DNA of 64,000 bases from NCBI GenBank assembly GCA_029964075.1, contig CM057130.1, positions 2,480,001-2,544,000 of the forward strand, read 5' to 3'. The position numbers and the translations under genes were made by a program. Source of the stretch: Patiria pectinifera (lineage: Eukaryota > Echinodermata > Asteroidea > Valvatida > Asterinidae). Shown in pieces: positions 13,101 through 28,100 of the stretch (positions within the stretch are counted from its first letter, which is position 1; each line of letters opens with the position of its first letter). The notes below the pieces were generated by a model, which was not told the DNA's origin, searched no databases, and saw nothing but the letters and a program-made list of their open reading frames with translations.

Positions 13101-16100
13101 GTTTAAGTTGACCAAGGAGTATGGCTGCGCTGAGTTCCATCTGTACCAAAAATTTGATCATCGAGCAAATAACTTTCTTTTTTTTGAAAAATGTGAGTAG
13201 TTTCGAGGAGATGACGAAATATGCCCAGGATGTTTTTTTTTTTACCGTTAGTGACGTGGTTGTGTTGCTTTATGCCACAGTTTTGTCAGAAGCCACTTCC
13301 ATGCATGATGTCAGAACTTCAGTGAGGAATATTAGCTCAAATTTCTTCTTTTAATCGATCAGATAAGAGCCATTTCGCTACCTTTTTTTGATATTATTTA
13401 AATGAGCTCATATTTTTGACAAGCACAGCCACGAGCAAATCCCGATCAGCAGCCAGTTTAGACTGGTGCATGCTAAACTTGATCAATGCATTTCAAATAT
13501 TCAAATCAGGTATTAAGTCCAAGTTAGAATAATCAAATACTAAATTATTCAAAAATGCACAGCCCTACATCTATTTTTCATTTCTGTGTGGTTTTATTTT
13601 CCATAAATTCACATTTCTGCTTGTGTGTTATCATGTGCGCAATGCGTTCATGTCAAATTGTTCATCGCCTTTCTTTTTTATTATACAATTTGTCATCCTC
13701 ATTTTATTCATTCCTTCCATCATATAGGCCTACATGTATACAACAGCAAACACAATTTTCACCAGTTTTTGGTATTAAGACAAGATAAGTTTGCGGTAGC
13801 ACCATGTGAATAAATCTCTTTTGTGAGTATGTGTGGTTCTGAAAAGAACCGGAGGGACTCAACGTTTCGAACTGTATGCTCTGCCCGTCATCAGGAGAAT
13901 TTTTGGTATATACATGTAGCAAAGTACCGGTATACTTCAGGATCATTTGAACATAACGATGTTTGTGACAGCAAATTAACATCCGCAAATTCTGAAGCTT
14001 TTCACTACATTTGGATAACTTATCTGCACTGATCAATCATTGACATGAGTTCTATTCACAAGGCTTTGAGTGTTTCTTCCTTCATACATTGTAGGTCTAC
14101 ATTTTTGTACATACCGGTAAGCTTCATCTGTGCATGTTTTAACAAACAGAGATAGCGCTTGAACCATTGCCCGGAATTTCATTTTGATTTAGGTATTCTT
14201 TACCATGAATTCATTTCAATACCCAACAGTTTCCTCTTAAGGCCAAACAATTCAAAAATAATTGTGTGTTTACGGTATAAACCCAACCTTCTTGGGGTTT
14301 TTTTTGCAGCCAAATTGCCGACCTCAAATGTTTATTGCATCATTTGTCCAAAAGTTTGAATTAATATTAAAAATGAAGAAGTGTTCCTATGCATTGTTTT
14401 TTTAGTGTTTTGTTAGCAATTAAACAGCTTAAACATAATGCTGTTAAATGTATAATGAAGCAAACAGACGAAGAGACCAACAGACAAACATAAAAAAGGT
14501 AGAGAATAAAAACAATTTCTCAGCTTAATTGAGACTTTCCAGTGATTTTTTTTGTCATTGATTGTTCTGAACTTAACGGGGACATAATAGAATATGAGGG
14601 ACATGTTCATTTCAAAGTATCCCTTTCGTTTAAAGGCAAATGTTGATAGTAGTGCAGTCCAGCAGATTTTTCATGAAGTATTTAAAGCACCTTGCAAATC
14701 AGTGTCAAAGGTTTTTTTAATAAATTGTCCAGAATGTGCAGTCAAGATGGCAGTGTTGCATTTCACGGCCTTTCTGTTGAGAGGCATTCAGCGTAGACAA
14801 CATCGAGTGCAATTTTTTTCCGACATTTTATGCCATCAAGACCTCCGTTGCCATGGAAACCCCCTCTTAAACCGTCCCCTACAATCCATGTTCTGTTGTC
14901 TGTTAAGCATTTTGACATTGAGGTTAAGTTTGCAGTGAGGATCGCTACAAATGTACAAGTATAATGTACTGGGAAGAATCACCCTGCATTTGGTTGTTTT
15001 TTTTTTACAGATTTGTAGCTTTGCTTTTACGTTTTTAAAAATCTATTTAATTTATACAGACACTACAGGAGAATAACAAACATATGACACTTATGTTTTG
15101 TATACTTTAAATAAATGTACATTCGTTCATTAATAATTGCTTGGAGTTTTATCTGCACGCAACATTATTTTTTGTCGCTAAGAGAAAAACAGTATCATTT
15201 TCTAATTCTGTTTCTGATGTTACTGTGTTATATTCTGTATTGTACGTGCAGCATTTATTTTGTTTTGAGAATAATCATGCTAGGATTGAAACAGCAAGCA
15301 TTTTTTTGTTTATGTATTTTCTGTGAAAAGACCCTTGACTTTCAGTTTTAATTTTTATTGGGACTTCTCACGTGGTTTAGAATAAATTTCAACTTCATTT
15401 CTCGCACAACTTGGATTATGTCAAACCTTAGGCTAACTGTACACACTCTGGTACTGTATCAGCAAATAGTGAAACCAAAAATACGCAGACCTACATCGCA
15501 ATGCACACACAGGAATGGTGTAAAATGAGGCTTTTCTATTGTTCCTCTTCCCTTTTCCTTTGTTTATACTCTAACTTCTTTGCAACAGCTCTCATTGTTT
15601 TTGTACACGTTTTCTAATTGAGGTCGTACTAGTTTTGGTTTCTGTCCTCAATTCATCGATGATGTTGCACGTGTGTGTCCTCGATTTACACCATAAACAC
15701 ACACAGTCTTGTTCCGTAGTTGTGGGGACATGCACTCGTCTGTACAAGGTATTTGTGGGGACCGAAAATGCTGTGGGGACAGCAGAAAGTCCCCATAACT
15801 AGGTCCTAATTTGCCTAACAATAAAAAACTTTCCCATAACGCGATGTATGCCAGGGAACCGTATCCTACAATTGACATTCAAGCAGTAAAGCAAATGGCA
15901 GAAAACAATGTGGAAACAGCAGTTCGTGCATGCCACTATGGTTTGCGCTGCAATTGGGCACACAAAGTCCAGTTAATTAACCGGTCAATTTAGGCCACTC
16001 CAGACTCGCATCAATCATGGACAATTCAGTTTGGGCAGAATGAACTCTGTTTGACCCTGTCTCCAAAAGGTTGATTTTTTTCTGTACTGATTGGTTCTTG

Positions 16101-19100
16101 GTTCTTGGTTGGTTCTTCTCCTAAATACTCCACGTGGGAGTTTATACAGGAGGCCAGAAACACCGGGGCAAACCCCTTCTCTTAGCGATAAGTGTTTACT
16201 GGGTTCTTTTACGTGCATTTATGCAACACATGGGACCTACGGCTTTACGTCCCATCCGAAGGACGAAGCAATAATGGTTAAGTGCCTTGCTTAAGAGCAC
16301 AAGTGTCCGCCGGCGGACTCGAACCCACGTCACTGTTGCCTTTGAAACACCAGAACGTGAGTCTGGTGTTCTTAACCGCTAGGCCATCACACTGAACATA
16401 CCGGTACATGAATTCCTTAAAGGTAATATACAACATTTGCAAACATCAAGAAACAAAACTACCGCATTATTATGACATACATGTACAGGTACATGTACCT
16501 TATTTCACTGTTACTTGTAAGTGAATAATAGTCTGAAGCATCCTGTGAAATCATGGCACCTGGTGTGCTGTCATTTTCAAGAAAAGTGGATTTTTTGCAT
16601 CAATTTCCAACGATGGTTGGCTGACCATCATTGGAAAAAAAAATGACAATGTGTGTAGCGCCCTATTTTTTTTGCATGTATCCTGACTGGGCCCATCCAA
16701 TCAAAGGCAATAAATGGGTACTTCGAAAGAAAAGAAGGCATTAAAATTTACAACATATTAAAAAAGTGAATTGATTTTAAAAATGATGACCTCAACTTCC
16801 GTTCAATCGATCCGCAGATACATGTACATGTAATAGTTGGGTAAATTCAAACACAGACTGTGAGATTAGACTTCAGTTGGTGTTTGTTACCAAGGCCATA
16901 ATATAAAAAGTGAACGTGGACTGACAAAGACTTACGTACATGTACATGTAATATCTATTCAAGCTGTAGATACCGGTAGGGGTATACATGTACATGTATA
17001 CTTGAATTGGTACATGTACATATTTGGAAATGTGCTCCTTTAACTTTTTCATGTTCTAAAACAATTCAATGCCCCCCCCCCCCCAAAAAAAAAACCGGGA
17101 AAAAAACTATGCAACTAATGGCTCATGTAATCAAGTTACTCCTAACGGATTGGTGAAGGGAATGCCAAGGTGCGCTCACTGTTTGTATTTGATTAAGTTA
17201 TAAATCAAAACGTTCTGCGGTAGAGATGTTCCCTGAAGTTGACAAATGGAGTCTCGTATTTCACTTTCAGAGACCCCTGCGTTTGAATTCAATTGCCTAA
17301 TAGCAAAGATAATGAATTGAAGAAGTTAGTCAGTATTACATTCTGCAGTGTCTACTTGTAGTACATGCAAGTACATACATGTACATTCACACTTTTCTTG
17401 TACATGTACAATGTACATATTTAAAGATATAGTCCATCATTTGTAATTTGTGCATTTTGTTCGTTTGAAGCAACAAAAGTGCTCAAAATCTAATGAAGGA
17501 TACTGAACAACTAACCTAATGAAGTTTCAGCTAAGCTTCAGCTGTATATTCCGAGAAAAACAGCATTCTAGGATCTCGATTTCAAATCAAAAGTTACTAA
17601 TCATGTTTTGAATTGTTTTGAATTGCAGCTATACGCGACGTCGCGCACTGATCCGACGAATTATAGCAACCGCGCGCGTGTGTGCGTCGTGCCAAAGCTT
17701 GCGCGCGCTTCGCCGAATAACAAAACGAACTACTAATTTAAATTTTCCTACGGTGCGTCTTAAGACGCACCATTGGAAAGGCCTTCTTTCGTTGATTACT
17801 TCAACATGACAGCTTCCCAGAAAGAATAATTTCACAGGGAGTTTAGTCCACTTACTATCTTTCAACCAAGTTTGTTTTTCAACAATAATACACCAGTTAC
17901 TTTTCGGATGGCAGCAAATGATGGACTATAGCTTTAAATTTATATTACAGTGTCCTGGATATGATCTGATCAGAGAACTACTTTCCAAAGGCACATAGGG
18001 ACATTACTTGCTACATGAACCTTTACATTGTACTTTATTAATCATTCCTCCCCCCATGTACATTGTACATGCACTCAAAACTGATACTAGTATACATGTA
18101 AATGAAGATGTGAAGAGTTCATTTCCAAAACACAATAAACGCCATTTTAGAATCCCACCCTCTCCTGGCTGCACGAAGTCAGTTTTGACAGGTTTTGTGT
18201 AGTTAAACACAACTTCATAAATCAATACAGCGAAAAGTGAAGTTTAGAAACAGCTGTCAAACTGTTTTTATTTTGTAGAAATTTTTCAGTTTTTTTTCTT
18301 CAAATGAATATAGACAAAAGTCTCCATACATATACTTTTACCTTGTATGGTACATTTGCCTTGTATTGAGCATTCAATGAAATTCAATTATTCTCTTGTG
18401 CAGCAACTTGTCTTCTTTTGACAACTTTTAGTGCCTCATGTTTTCTTATCAGGGTGTTTAGAGAGGTTACTTCCGGGGCGGAGGGGCGAAAGGGCTCTCT
18501 AAAGTGAAAAATGGCCGTATTTGAGAAAACTTTGGTCTCTGTGGGGGGGGGGGGTGCCCCTTGATCCGCCCCTGATTTGCGTGTTTTTATTTTTAAATTT
18601 AAAAGGTTGGTGGCGATAAAAGAAATTCTGCAAACTCAGTTTGGCCACTCCCTTCACAAATCCTTCTCTCCCTTTCCCCCATAGATGATGCACTTCTCAT
18701 TCAGGGTTACAGTGCTAGATTTAGATGTGTGTTAATGAAATTGAACCAGGGAAAAGTCCAATGCTTCTGTCGGAAGCCATGCAAGAACAGCATCACCCAT
18801 CCCAATGCCTGTGTTTGTTTTTGCATGGATGCCTTTTTAATTATCATCAGCCCGTGTGACAGATCGGGAAATCATCGGCCTGTGACAAGTATGCAATAAT
18901 TTTACAGGCCAGCGGACTGTCACGACTTCCCCTAGCTTTTTAGGAGGAAATTAGCTTTGCACTGGGGCCCTGCAAATCTAGGTTCCCATCTTTTTTTCAA
19001 GGTATTATTTACTTGATTAACGGTTGAGTTGAGTAACGTTTGCCCTAGTTTAATAAATGCGTGGACAAAGATGCTGAATCACAAATGGAACTTTGTATGC

Positions 19101-22100
19101 TATAGATCACTGCCAGCACGCTATCACTGTACTCATCAAGGCTTCCTTCAATGGCAAAAGCAGTGTGTAAGCTATTGTGCAGATCACGTCGTGGGTCACA
19201 TGAATGTTGCACAATACCTGGCACAGTGCTTTCACCATTAAGGAGGGCCTTCATGAATTCACTAGTTATTATGGTACGTGCTTGGAGTGGTCTGTATTGT
19301 ACCTTAATTTGGTCTCTGTAATTGGCGCTGAGTTTTGACGTTGCTCATGTTTTCGTTTTGGAATGTTTGATAAATGGGAGATTGTAAATGTTGATGCAAT
19401 AAATCTTGCAGATGTTAGTTGTTCTTACAGCTAGCCCGACCACTGTATTTACTGCTTATGAAATAACTGGAATGCCTGTAGGCTGTACTCAAAAGGTTGA
19501 CAAATTGTTTCAATTGCTACATGTAGGAATGTATTTTTTTTTAATGAAAGTTGAAATCAGTGTAGGAGAACTGGGGGTGTCTTGTGTGATTTGAATCCAT
19601 GTTATTCAAGTCCCTCTCAGAAAACAGATGGCCTTTCACACTATCTGAAATCTTGGTCCAACATGAAGATGTTGGGTACCCCTTTCACATTAACAAGGAT
19701 CAAACACGGCTTCTACATGACTGAGAAAAGGATTAAGGTCTTCCCACCTTTCCTTCCCCCCCCCCCAAAAAAAAAACATTGATGGCCTGCCCCCTGTTTT
19801 TAACACAAATCTTGGCTACTAAGACAAGATAAGTTGGCGGTATCACCATGTGAATAAATCTCCTTTGTGAGTATGTGTGGTTCTTTTCAGAGCCACACAT
19901 ATTCACAAAAGAGATTCATTCACATGGTGCTACCGCCAACTTATCTTGTCTTAGTATCTTTCCACTATGCAAACCTTCAAATGTAATCTTGGCTACATCG
20001 CTGACAAAAGGGCCTTTCACACTATCCAAAATCTCCCTGATTGACCCAAGTCCATCGAGGAGATTTTGGGGAACCCCTTTTTCACTCTAGCAGGAATCCA
20101 ACTCTGCTTCTACACGGGTCTGGCACTCTTCACGGCTAAAATCCAACCCTGGTTGAGACCAGGGTTACAGGCCCTACGGAGGTAGAAAATCCAACCTCTG
20201 CCACCAACCCTTGTACTCACCGCATAATTGTGAACGGTACACCTTGCCAACCTGTGTTGGATGGGACCCCCGTTTCACTGATGGTGGACCAATGTTAATA
20301 TCAGCACAGGCAGGCGAGACAATCGTGTGAAAATTCCTCAAGTACAAAGTTTGTTGTGGACTTGCAATGTTAAGAACATAATGTAACTCCATTTATATCC
20401 CAAATCTTGATTCCAAAAACTGATTTTGCAGTATTTTGATGGATTTAGGATTAAACAACCCAACTGCTCTAATTTTACAAATGTACATGGGGTTGGTTGA
20501 CCACTTTTGTTTTGGTTAAAAGAATGTGCCATTTTACTGCATATTGTACATTTAGTTCTGTGAACAGAGTAATTCGCCGTGATTTCGCTATTCCAAGTAA
20601 TTTCTTATAATGAGAGTTGACTCTATCAGTGGCCCCCGTTTGTATTTTTCCTTGCTTAAAGAAAAAACTGACATCCATTTGGTCTGATTTTAAAATATTA
20701 AAGGCATTAAGTGATGCTGTGGCAGTAATATTAGCCAGAGTTTATCATCACCGCAGCGTGTCAACAGTACGCTTCGTCGGTTACGGTTTAGGAAGTGCCA
20801 GAATAAACATGCTCTCTGAATCCAGGGCTCTGTAACTCCAACGCAGCCTGAGTGTTGTTTTCTTAGATGTCGTATTGCTTGATTAGGTTGCCGTGGAAAT
20901 CTTTTGGGGGTTAAGGGGAATTTTTTTTCTGGAACGAGGGATTCTTTGATCAAGGTGAAATCTGGCGAGAAATCATTCTGGTGGATCCATCGGTTATATG
21001 TCTTGTCTGTCATACATAAAGCAGTTGGTCAGTGTAGCTTGCTATTTTCAATCATTTAATCTTCAATTTAGACAACGATCATGTGCAATTCTATGTGGTC
21101 ATACTGTGGTATCAGAGGTTGCAAGAGAACGACCCTAAAAGACATGGTGGTTGAGTTGCATGTATTTGTGAATTAAAAAGGGCAGTATATAGTACGTGCG
21201 TTTCTATGCATACCAAAATTTTGATTCATCCGTTATTTATTTGTTATTCATCTGAGGCCTTCAGCTTCTAACTGCATTTGACATTCCAGCATGTGACATA
21301 TTGCTATACACATTCCAGTTTGGTGCATATTTCATCTTGGACAATTCTGCTGAATAAAACATCTGGCTCGTTTCCCCCTCCACCCCCCCCCCCCTTTTCA
21401 CCCACCCACAACGACCCAGATAAGGGAAGAAGTCTGTCTGCTGCTTAAGTACTGAATGTTCCCTGGGACATGAATGTGAGTCATCCGTGAATAGGTTCTG
21501 GGTGATATTTGATAGGGAACATTTTGTCGGTCTGTGCTGCAGGGAGTTTACGCCAATCTGTGGAGGTTTTCAAAACTTGGGTCTTGTCTCAAGCTTCAGT
21601 GCCATCTGTGGCTTGAGAAGCACTCAGAAGCCTTGAAATTCTCACACCATAAAGGAAATACACCAAACTAAGGTCTCATGGTATAGCATCTGATGTCCTC
21701 GAAGCAAAGCATGGCCCCATGAAGTTCCAATGTTAGGGGCCTGAAATCTCCCAAGACCGTCGAAGCTGCCAACAAAACCGTGGTTTTTGAAAATCTCCTG
21801 AGTGCCTTCTGAGGAGGGCTCTGACACCGGTCTTCAGTCAGTGGCATCTGATGTTTCAAGATTGGTTATTCTACAAATAGTTATTATCAGGAGGTTAACC
21901 ACAAGCCTTCATGAAGACTATTCATTGTCATTTCATGGAACTACAGAACACTCATAATTTATTCAAGGTCAAAGGTCATCAACTTATAATGTATGCGTAT
22001 TGATATTGATACATCTGAGATGATGGATGCATCAATAACATGTACTTTGTTTTCATGTTTTCATGTCATTACCCTATAGCGTATCGGCACATGGTTACTC

Positions 22101-25100
22101 CCTGTGGGGGGTTTACTTCATTTTTTGTAAAGCTTGATTGCACAAATGTTTTATGCATTGCAAGTTGAGCCGAGACCTGGATGTTGCATGCATATCATGT
22201 CAATTTAGCTGAGGAGGATGTCATAAGCCCTTACTATATGACAGCAATGCTTATGTTGGCAGTGTTGCTGCAGGTACATGCCGTGATTTATGTACAAGAT
22301 AACAAATATTGTACACGTACATGCACTCGTGAAATTTAATGTGTTTTTCTAGCTCTGTTGTTATAATTTCATCCTGTGCCAAAGATATTGACTTTCTGTT
22401 AAATGACCTTCCTCTTACGATTCAAAGAAACCCTCCAGATTAAAAATAATGAAATGCAGATATTGAAATCCTGATTCAAATTCTACGCAATTTCCCCACA
22501 TACTTGATCTCGACATCACAAATATTAAATAAAGGTTTTATCAAAATGATCACTTTTCCCCGAAGAATTTTCATTTTAATGTGCCAGTATAAATGACTGG
22601 TGAGAATGTACCGGTATGGAACCGCACACAGATCCAAAAGTACTGTTAACCCATTACTGCCCTGTACCATCCCAAACTGCCCTGCCTATTACTCACTGTA
22701 CTGTCTAAAACCACCCAGCACTCTATGGTTTTAATTTTTATGGATTTGTCAGTGAATAAATACAATGTGATACAATGTAATACAATGTACTGACATGCTA
22801 ATGGGTTAATTAGATTGACCACTTCTGGCTTCCCCAAGAAAACTCCAGCCTTCTCCAATAGTGAGCCTTTCATTACAAATTTTGTAAAGCAAACTGCTAT
22901 GGGCAATTCCACGGTTACTCATGTTAAATTTTTGATGTACTTTTGAGTTTCCTTGGGGTGTAATTACCTTACTGAAAAGGTTTAATAACTGTTATCCCCA
23001 TGGTAGATAGAGTAGACCTAGACCTACCTAAGCACCAAAGATGACATCCAGAAAAATGTGTAATGTATGATAAACAAGACGCACAAAATCGGTTACTCAC
23101 GTTACAAAAATGTAACGTGAGTAACCGTGGAATTGCCCCTGTGCATTTGTATAGCAGAAGTACCCGTAAATTAATTTTTGAAATTCTGCATAGCAAAAAG
23201 TTAATTACATGTGTACATGTAGCACTTTAAAAGCCATTAGCACCTGTATTACATAGTATTACATGTGTACATTGTATTTATTCCTTGATGTATCCATAAA
23301 TCCATAGAGTGCTCAGGTGGGTTTGGCATTACAGGGAGTAACAGGCAGGGCGGTTTGGGGCGATACAGGAACCGATTGGTTCAGATTGCCTCCCATTTTG
23401 CCATGCCAAGCAAGTCAAATCACTCACTATCCAATACAGTGCAGTACCAAGAATCCTGTTAAGTAGGCATATTGGACTAATTGACATTATGCAGTGCTGC
23501 CAACTACTTACATGTATGTTTATCACCAGTTCTGGTTGCGTGCAGGCAGGCATGGACAGATTTCAATTATTGATGATTGGAATTCAACCGTCCCCTCCCC
23601 GGGGAGATTAAGACAGAGAGGGGTGGCTGCAGGGGTAATTAGCGCTGATGAGATGACCCTTGGAGGGGAGTGGGGTGATCAGGATGACATGTGGACACAG
23701 TAACCTATGTATCATAGCATTATCTCTGGGGATGGGAATAATGTTCAGTCAGTGATACAGCCAAGATCTTAACAAGACAAGGCAGGCCTTGTGTAGAAGG
23801 TTTCACCGCTGACGGTGGTTATGCTACTGCTGGTTGTCACAAACTCCACAATCCTTCCGATTACAATCTTTAAATCCCATTAATTCAAAGATATACATGT
23901 ATAATCCACAGGAATTGCAGAGACAGACCCAAAACAGGTCATTGTGACACATTGATGACCTGAAAGCATAACGAGAACAACTTTTAAATGCTGCTATGCG
24001 CACATGCTCAAATGCAACCGTACATGTACCGGTTATGCTACTGCTGGTTGTCACAAACTCCACAATCATACAGGACGGTCTGAACTGTGGTGACTTCCGA
24101 TTACAATCTTTAAATCCATTATAATTCATACATTATATATAATCAATAAATTAACGATATTACAATTTAACTTACGACTTTAAGGGGATTTTGTAGCATA
24201 AACTTATAATAGGATCGCAGAGACAGACCCAAAACAGGTCATTGTGACACAACGACGAACTGAAAGCATAACGAGAACAACTTTTAAATGCTGCTATGCG
24301 CACATGCGCAAATGCAACCATACATGTAAGTGTGCGCTAGCGCTCGTAAACTCGCGCCCAGACAAACATTAGTCCTTACACCTTCATGAAGTAAGATGAT
24401 CCTAGAGATCACAAACTTCTATTGAATTGATTAAATATGGCTGTTCACTGGAAATCTTTTCATGCATCTTGTGGCCAGATTTAGTCTATGACGGGGTTAT
24501 CCTATATGATAGCACTGCCCGGTTCTCTTCACCAGCCAACAACCAGGTTGTATAAAGTGATGGGGAGTCAGTCAGTCAGTCAGTGAAATAGGTACAAATG
24601 GGGGAGTGGCCTCATATTTTTTTTGGGGGGGGGGTGAGGTGCAGGAGGACACTCCTCTATTGGCACCCCACCCCACCCCTAGTTCCTGCTGATTAACAGT
24701 GGTGGAATTCTTCAGTAGAAAAATGGTCCCTTCTGCTTTGAAATTTTCGTAATTTCTTCATTGGCCTAATGCGTGCACAAAGTGGCTCTCTGGTGGTGGA
24801 CATTGCAAAATTTACCAGCTGGTGTGTGAAGGTATTTTATAGGCCACGTGCACTTTGGTTGGCAGTTAGTTGGTTATCAAACTGTGTGCTTGTGTGAAAT
24901 GCTGATTCTCAGGCGCAATTTGCTCTGGATCATGCCTTATGATTTGGCCATGCAGTGCTGTCAAGAGGTTTATGCAATTGACCTATCGCCGTTTGCGAGT
25001 TACCCATGCCCCTTTAATTAATGGACAGCCCTATGGAACTTTGTACATTAAGTTTTGTTTGTCTCAGATTTTGAACGTTCTGTGTCCATTTTTACATCAT

Positions 25101-28100
25101 TTACATGTAATTGGACAATAGTTCACATGTACGGTACATGTAATTGGATAATGTACATGTAATTAGACAATAGTTCACAAGCTGGGTACATGTAATTGGA
25201 CAATGTACATGTAATTGGACAATATTTCACAAGCTGCGTTGATGCCTTTCTACTGTGATAGGTTTATTAACCTCTTGCACAAATCCCCCATTTTGGAACA
25301 AGTGCAGGCTGTGCTTGCAAAATAAAGGCCTTTTTCCCCATTTTTCCTGCATCATATAGGTCGCGAATCTATTAATAAGTACATGTATTAACCTTTTCAT
25401 TGTCTTCAAGTTCCTGAAGCTGGCCAGTGCAGTCTTTCAACCTCACTCTGCAAACGACCCGTAGCAGTTCTCACAATTTTTCACCACATAACCACAGGGC
25501 CTGTCTGTCCCGGCCCGAAAACTCTTGACTGAGCACGGGAAACGTCTTAAGTCAAAGACCAGGATATTATACAGCCTTAAGTGTCTTCTAAGGAGCTTTT
25601 TAGCCGGGGCCGTGTTTGGATAAGATCACCAACACTGGCTGAAGCTTTCAAATGTCACGTCATACGTTCCCAATCAATACCCCCCTCGGTTGTCCCCGAC
25701 TATCCGATCCGCGATCCCGCGGACGCTGTGTGTTTTTCCTATCTGGAGACTCAGGATATTTGGTTGATTGAACATGCATATTGTGTAGTAACACAGGACA
25801 GTGCAGGGGCCCCCATTTTGATCAGGGCAGGTGGGGGATGTTTATATTGGTATTTGCTCCAAGCAGGTGGCATTTCAGAGATTCAATTCATCAATTTTTT
25901 TTTGTGAAAGCAGGAGGGGGGGGGGATGCTTTTTCGTGACTGTGCATGTTTCAAACACTTCAGAATCAGCTCAATATGAAGATGTAGTATTGATTGTATT
26001 TAGCTTGATGCAGATCCCCTAAGCAGTTTGTGATTTTGTCTGTGTGTGTGGTTGTTTTCCCTCTTCTGTTTTTGTGAATATACATGTACTTTTAGCTGAA
26101 GAAAGTGTCACGTGACAACTCAGGATTGCAGGAGACTGAATTTGTTCAACCAATTTGTGGTATGACTAAATTCAAGGAAGAACATTTTCAAGCCGGACTT
26201 TAAAATCAAACTTGAACTCGCTGGTGAGTTTCTGCTGGTCCCAGAGGGCCAGCCTAGTGTCTGCCTAGTGTCCTCCTTGTACCCATCTGACTGACTGACA
26301 AACTGATTACTTACTGACTGACTGACTGACTCCCCTTCATGTGTGACTTACAGCGTTTTCGAAACAACTGTCTTTGGCTTCGTCTTCGGCTTATAGGAGA
26401 TTTGAGGCCCCCAACTTTGGAACTCCAGCTACATTTTGGTGCCTGTTATGCTTCAGGAACATTCAGTCGGTTGATATGAATCCAAAAGTTGGAATAGTTT
26501 TGTTTAGTTTGTCTCTCAGTGATTCAGAACTCGGAGGCAAAGCCGAAGACGAAGCACAGGTTTTGAAAAAAAACCTTAGACAGTTGTAGGCCGGTGAAGA
26601 GAGCAGGGCAGTACTATTGTATAGGAGAACCCTCCAACACGAATGAATCAGCTAATTCCGTCTCATTGTCTAGATCAGATGCATGAAAAAACTTCCAGTG
26701 AAAAGCCATTATGAATCAAACAACTACCATCAAAACAATAAATAAATTAACTAAATAATTTTATCTATTAGCCTTTAATTGGCGGTTTTCCACAGTAAGC
26801 TATGAACGAAACACATAAATCAGAATTTGTTTTCATTTTTCTCTTTTTCTTAGGTGATCGACAGTTTGAACAAAATCGAGAGCACCAAGACCTTCACTGA
26901 GTTTGTTCAGTGCTTCAGCCAGTTTGGAAAAGAGATGGTGGAACTAGCACATCTGACTGGTGACCGGCAAAATGTGAGTCTCCAAGTTGTCTCCCGTCAA
27001 GTTGTTATTTTGTCATTTAAGCTGTGAAATTAGTACTCATCTTAAAGTTGGCACTGCAGAGGGATGAGGGAGTATTTGAGTAAACCTCAAATTGTAAAGG
27101 GTCAAATTTAGGGTATGCGGATAATGTAATGATGTGAACTTCCTGATAGAGTTTTTGTCAGAATTGAAAACTCAGCTGTCAAAATTTGCTTTAAATTTGA
27201 AAGCTGGTTGTCCGAGTCAGGGATGTAGTCAAGTCCATCACAATTCCCTGCATGTCCATCATAGGTCCTGCAGTCCAATTTCAGATTACAAGCTACGTAT
27301 TTAAATAAGCTTGGCAAAAGACGTTCCTTTTTTTTTTTAATGTTCATCCACTGTTTCTCGTGACTTGATTTGTGAATGGACTTGTAATTTGTGATGGACT
27401 CGATAACATCCCTGGTCCAAGTTGTTGCAGCCCACAATACTATTACGTATATTGACGTACCGAATTATAAGAACTGCATGTAGAGTTTCCTTGGAATTTT
27501 ACCAGGACCTGAAAGACGGGAAGATGAAAGCCAAGATGGCGGCTGCCCGAGCGATACTAGAGAGATCCACCATGATGCTACTAACATCATGCAAGGTATG
27601 ACAGTAGTGCACACACTGAAAGTTGCAATGAAATCACGTTCTGGGCTGTATGTTATAGATTTCACCAAGTGGACTCTAGTGAAGATGAATGCCAACTTGT
27701 CAGTGTGGAATTTCACTAATGTTCATGATTGAAAATCTCCATGTGATTTTACCAAAAACGTGTTGCCAATGATACTTAATGTCGCACTTGCCTTTTCAAA
27801 GAAAGCTTGGATATTTTGCTAGACAGCACGCACCAATATTCCAATAGGCATTCTCCAGGATTCTTAAAGGAAAAAGAGGACACATCCAGTGTTGACCTCA
27901 TAGCACAAGCCACCCTCTTCCCATAATAAATCTAAAATATGAAACAATAACATAAAAAGCACACTAGCATGGTTAACCATTTGCCTACCATAATTCCTGG
28001 CGTCATGAATCCTGTCTCTTGAAAATATTATTGTGTGCGGTTTGTGTGTTGCTGGCATGACACAGTACAAATCGATGTACAAAGAAGTGTTTCTTTTCTA

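Larger units (their letters stand above)
8870..26853. other. 18-kb catulin intron, repeat-rich
   Basis: No coding exon is supported in these 18 kb. Identified contents are listed separately: exon-tail copies, AATCCATCAA array, half-hairpin at 13768, GGGGAC-rich repeat, tRNA-derived SINE, TTAA-flanked elements, hairpin at 19817, a repeat family at 19620-20350, nested inverted repeats at 22640-23370, a duplication at 23817-24350 and a short array at 25100-25233. Stretches 10000-13500, 14100-15600 and 18240-19600 show only simple motifs, homopolymer runs and short spurious frames. Confidence 0.6.

Noticed and set aside
16313-16395. Possible class-II tRNA gene on the minus strand
   Set aside because: Anticodon stem and boxes look good but the acceptor stem is absent and the sequence continues into a SINE body.
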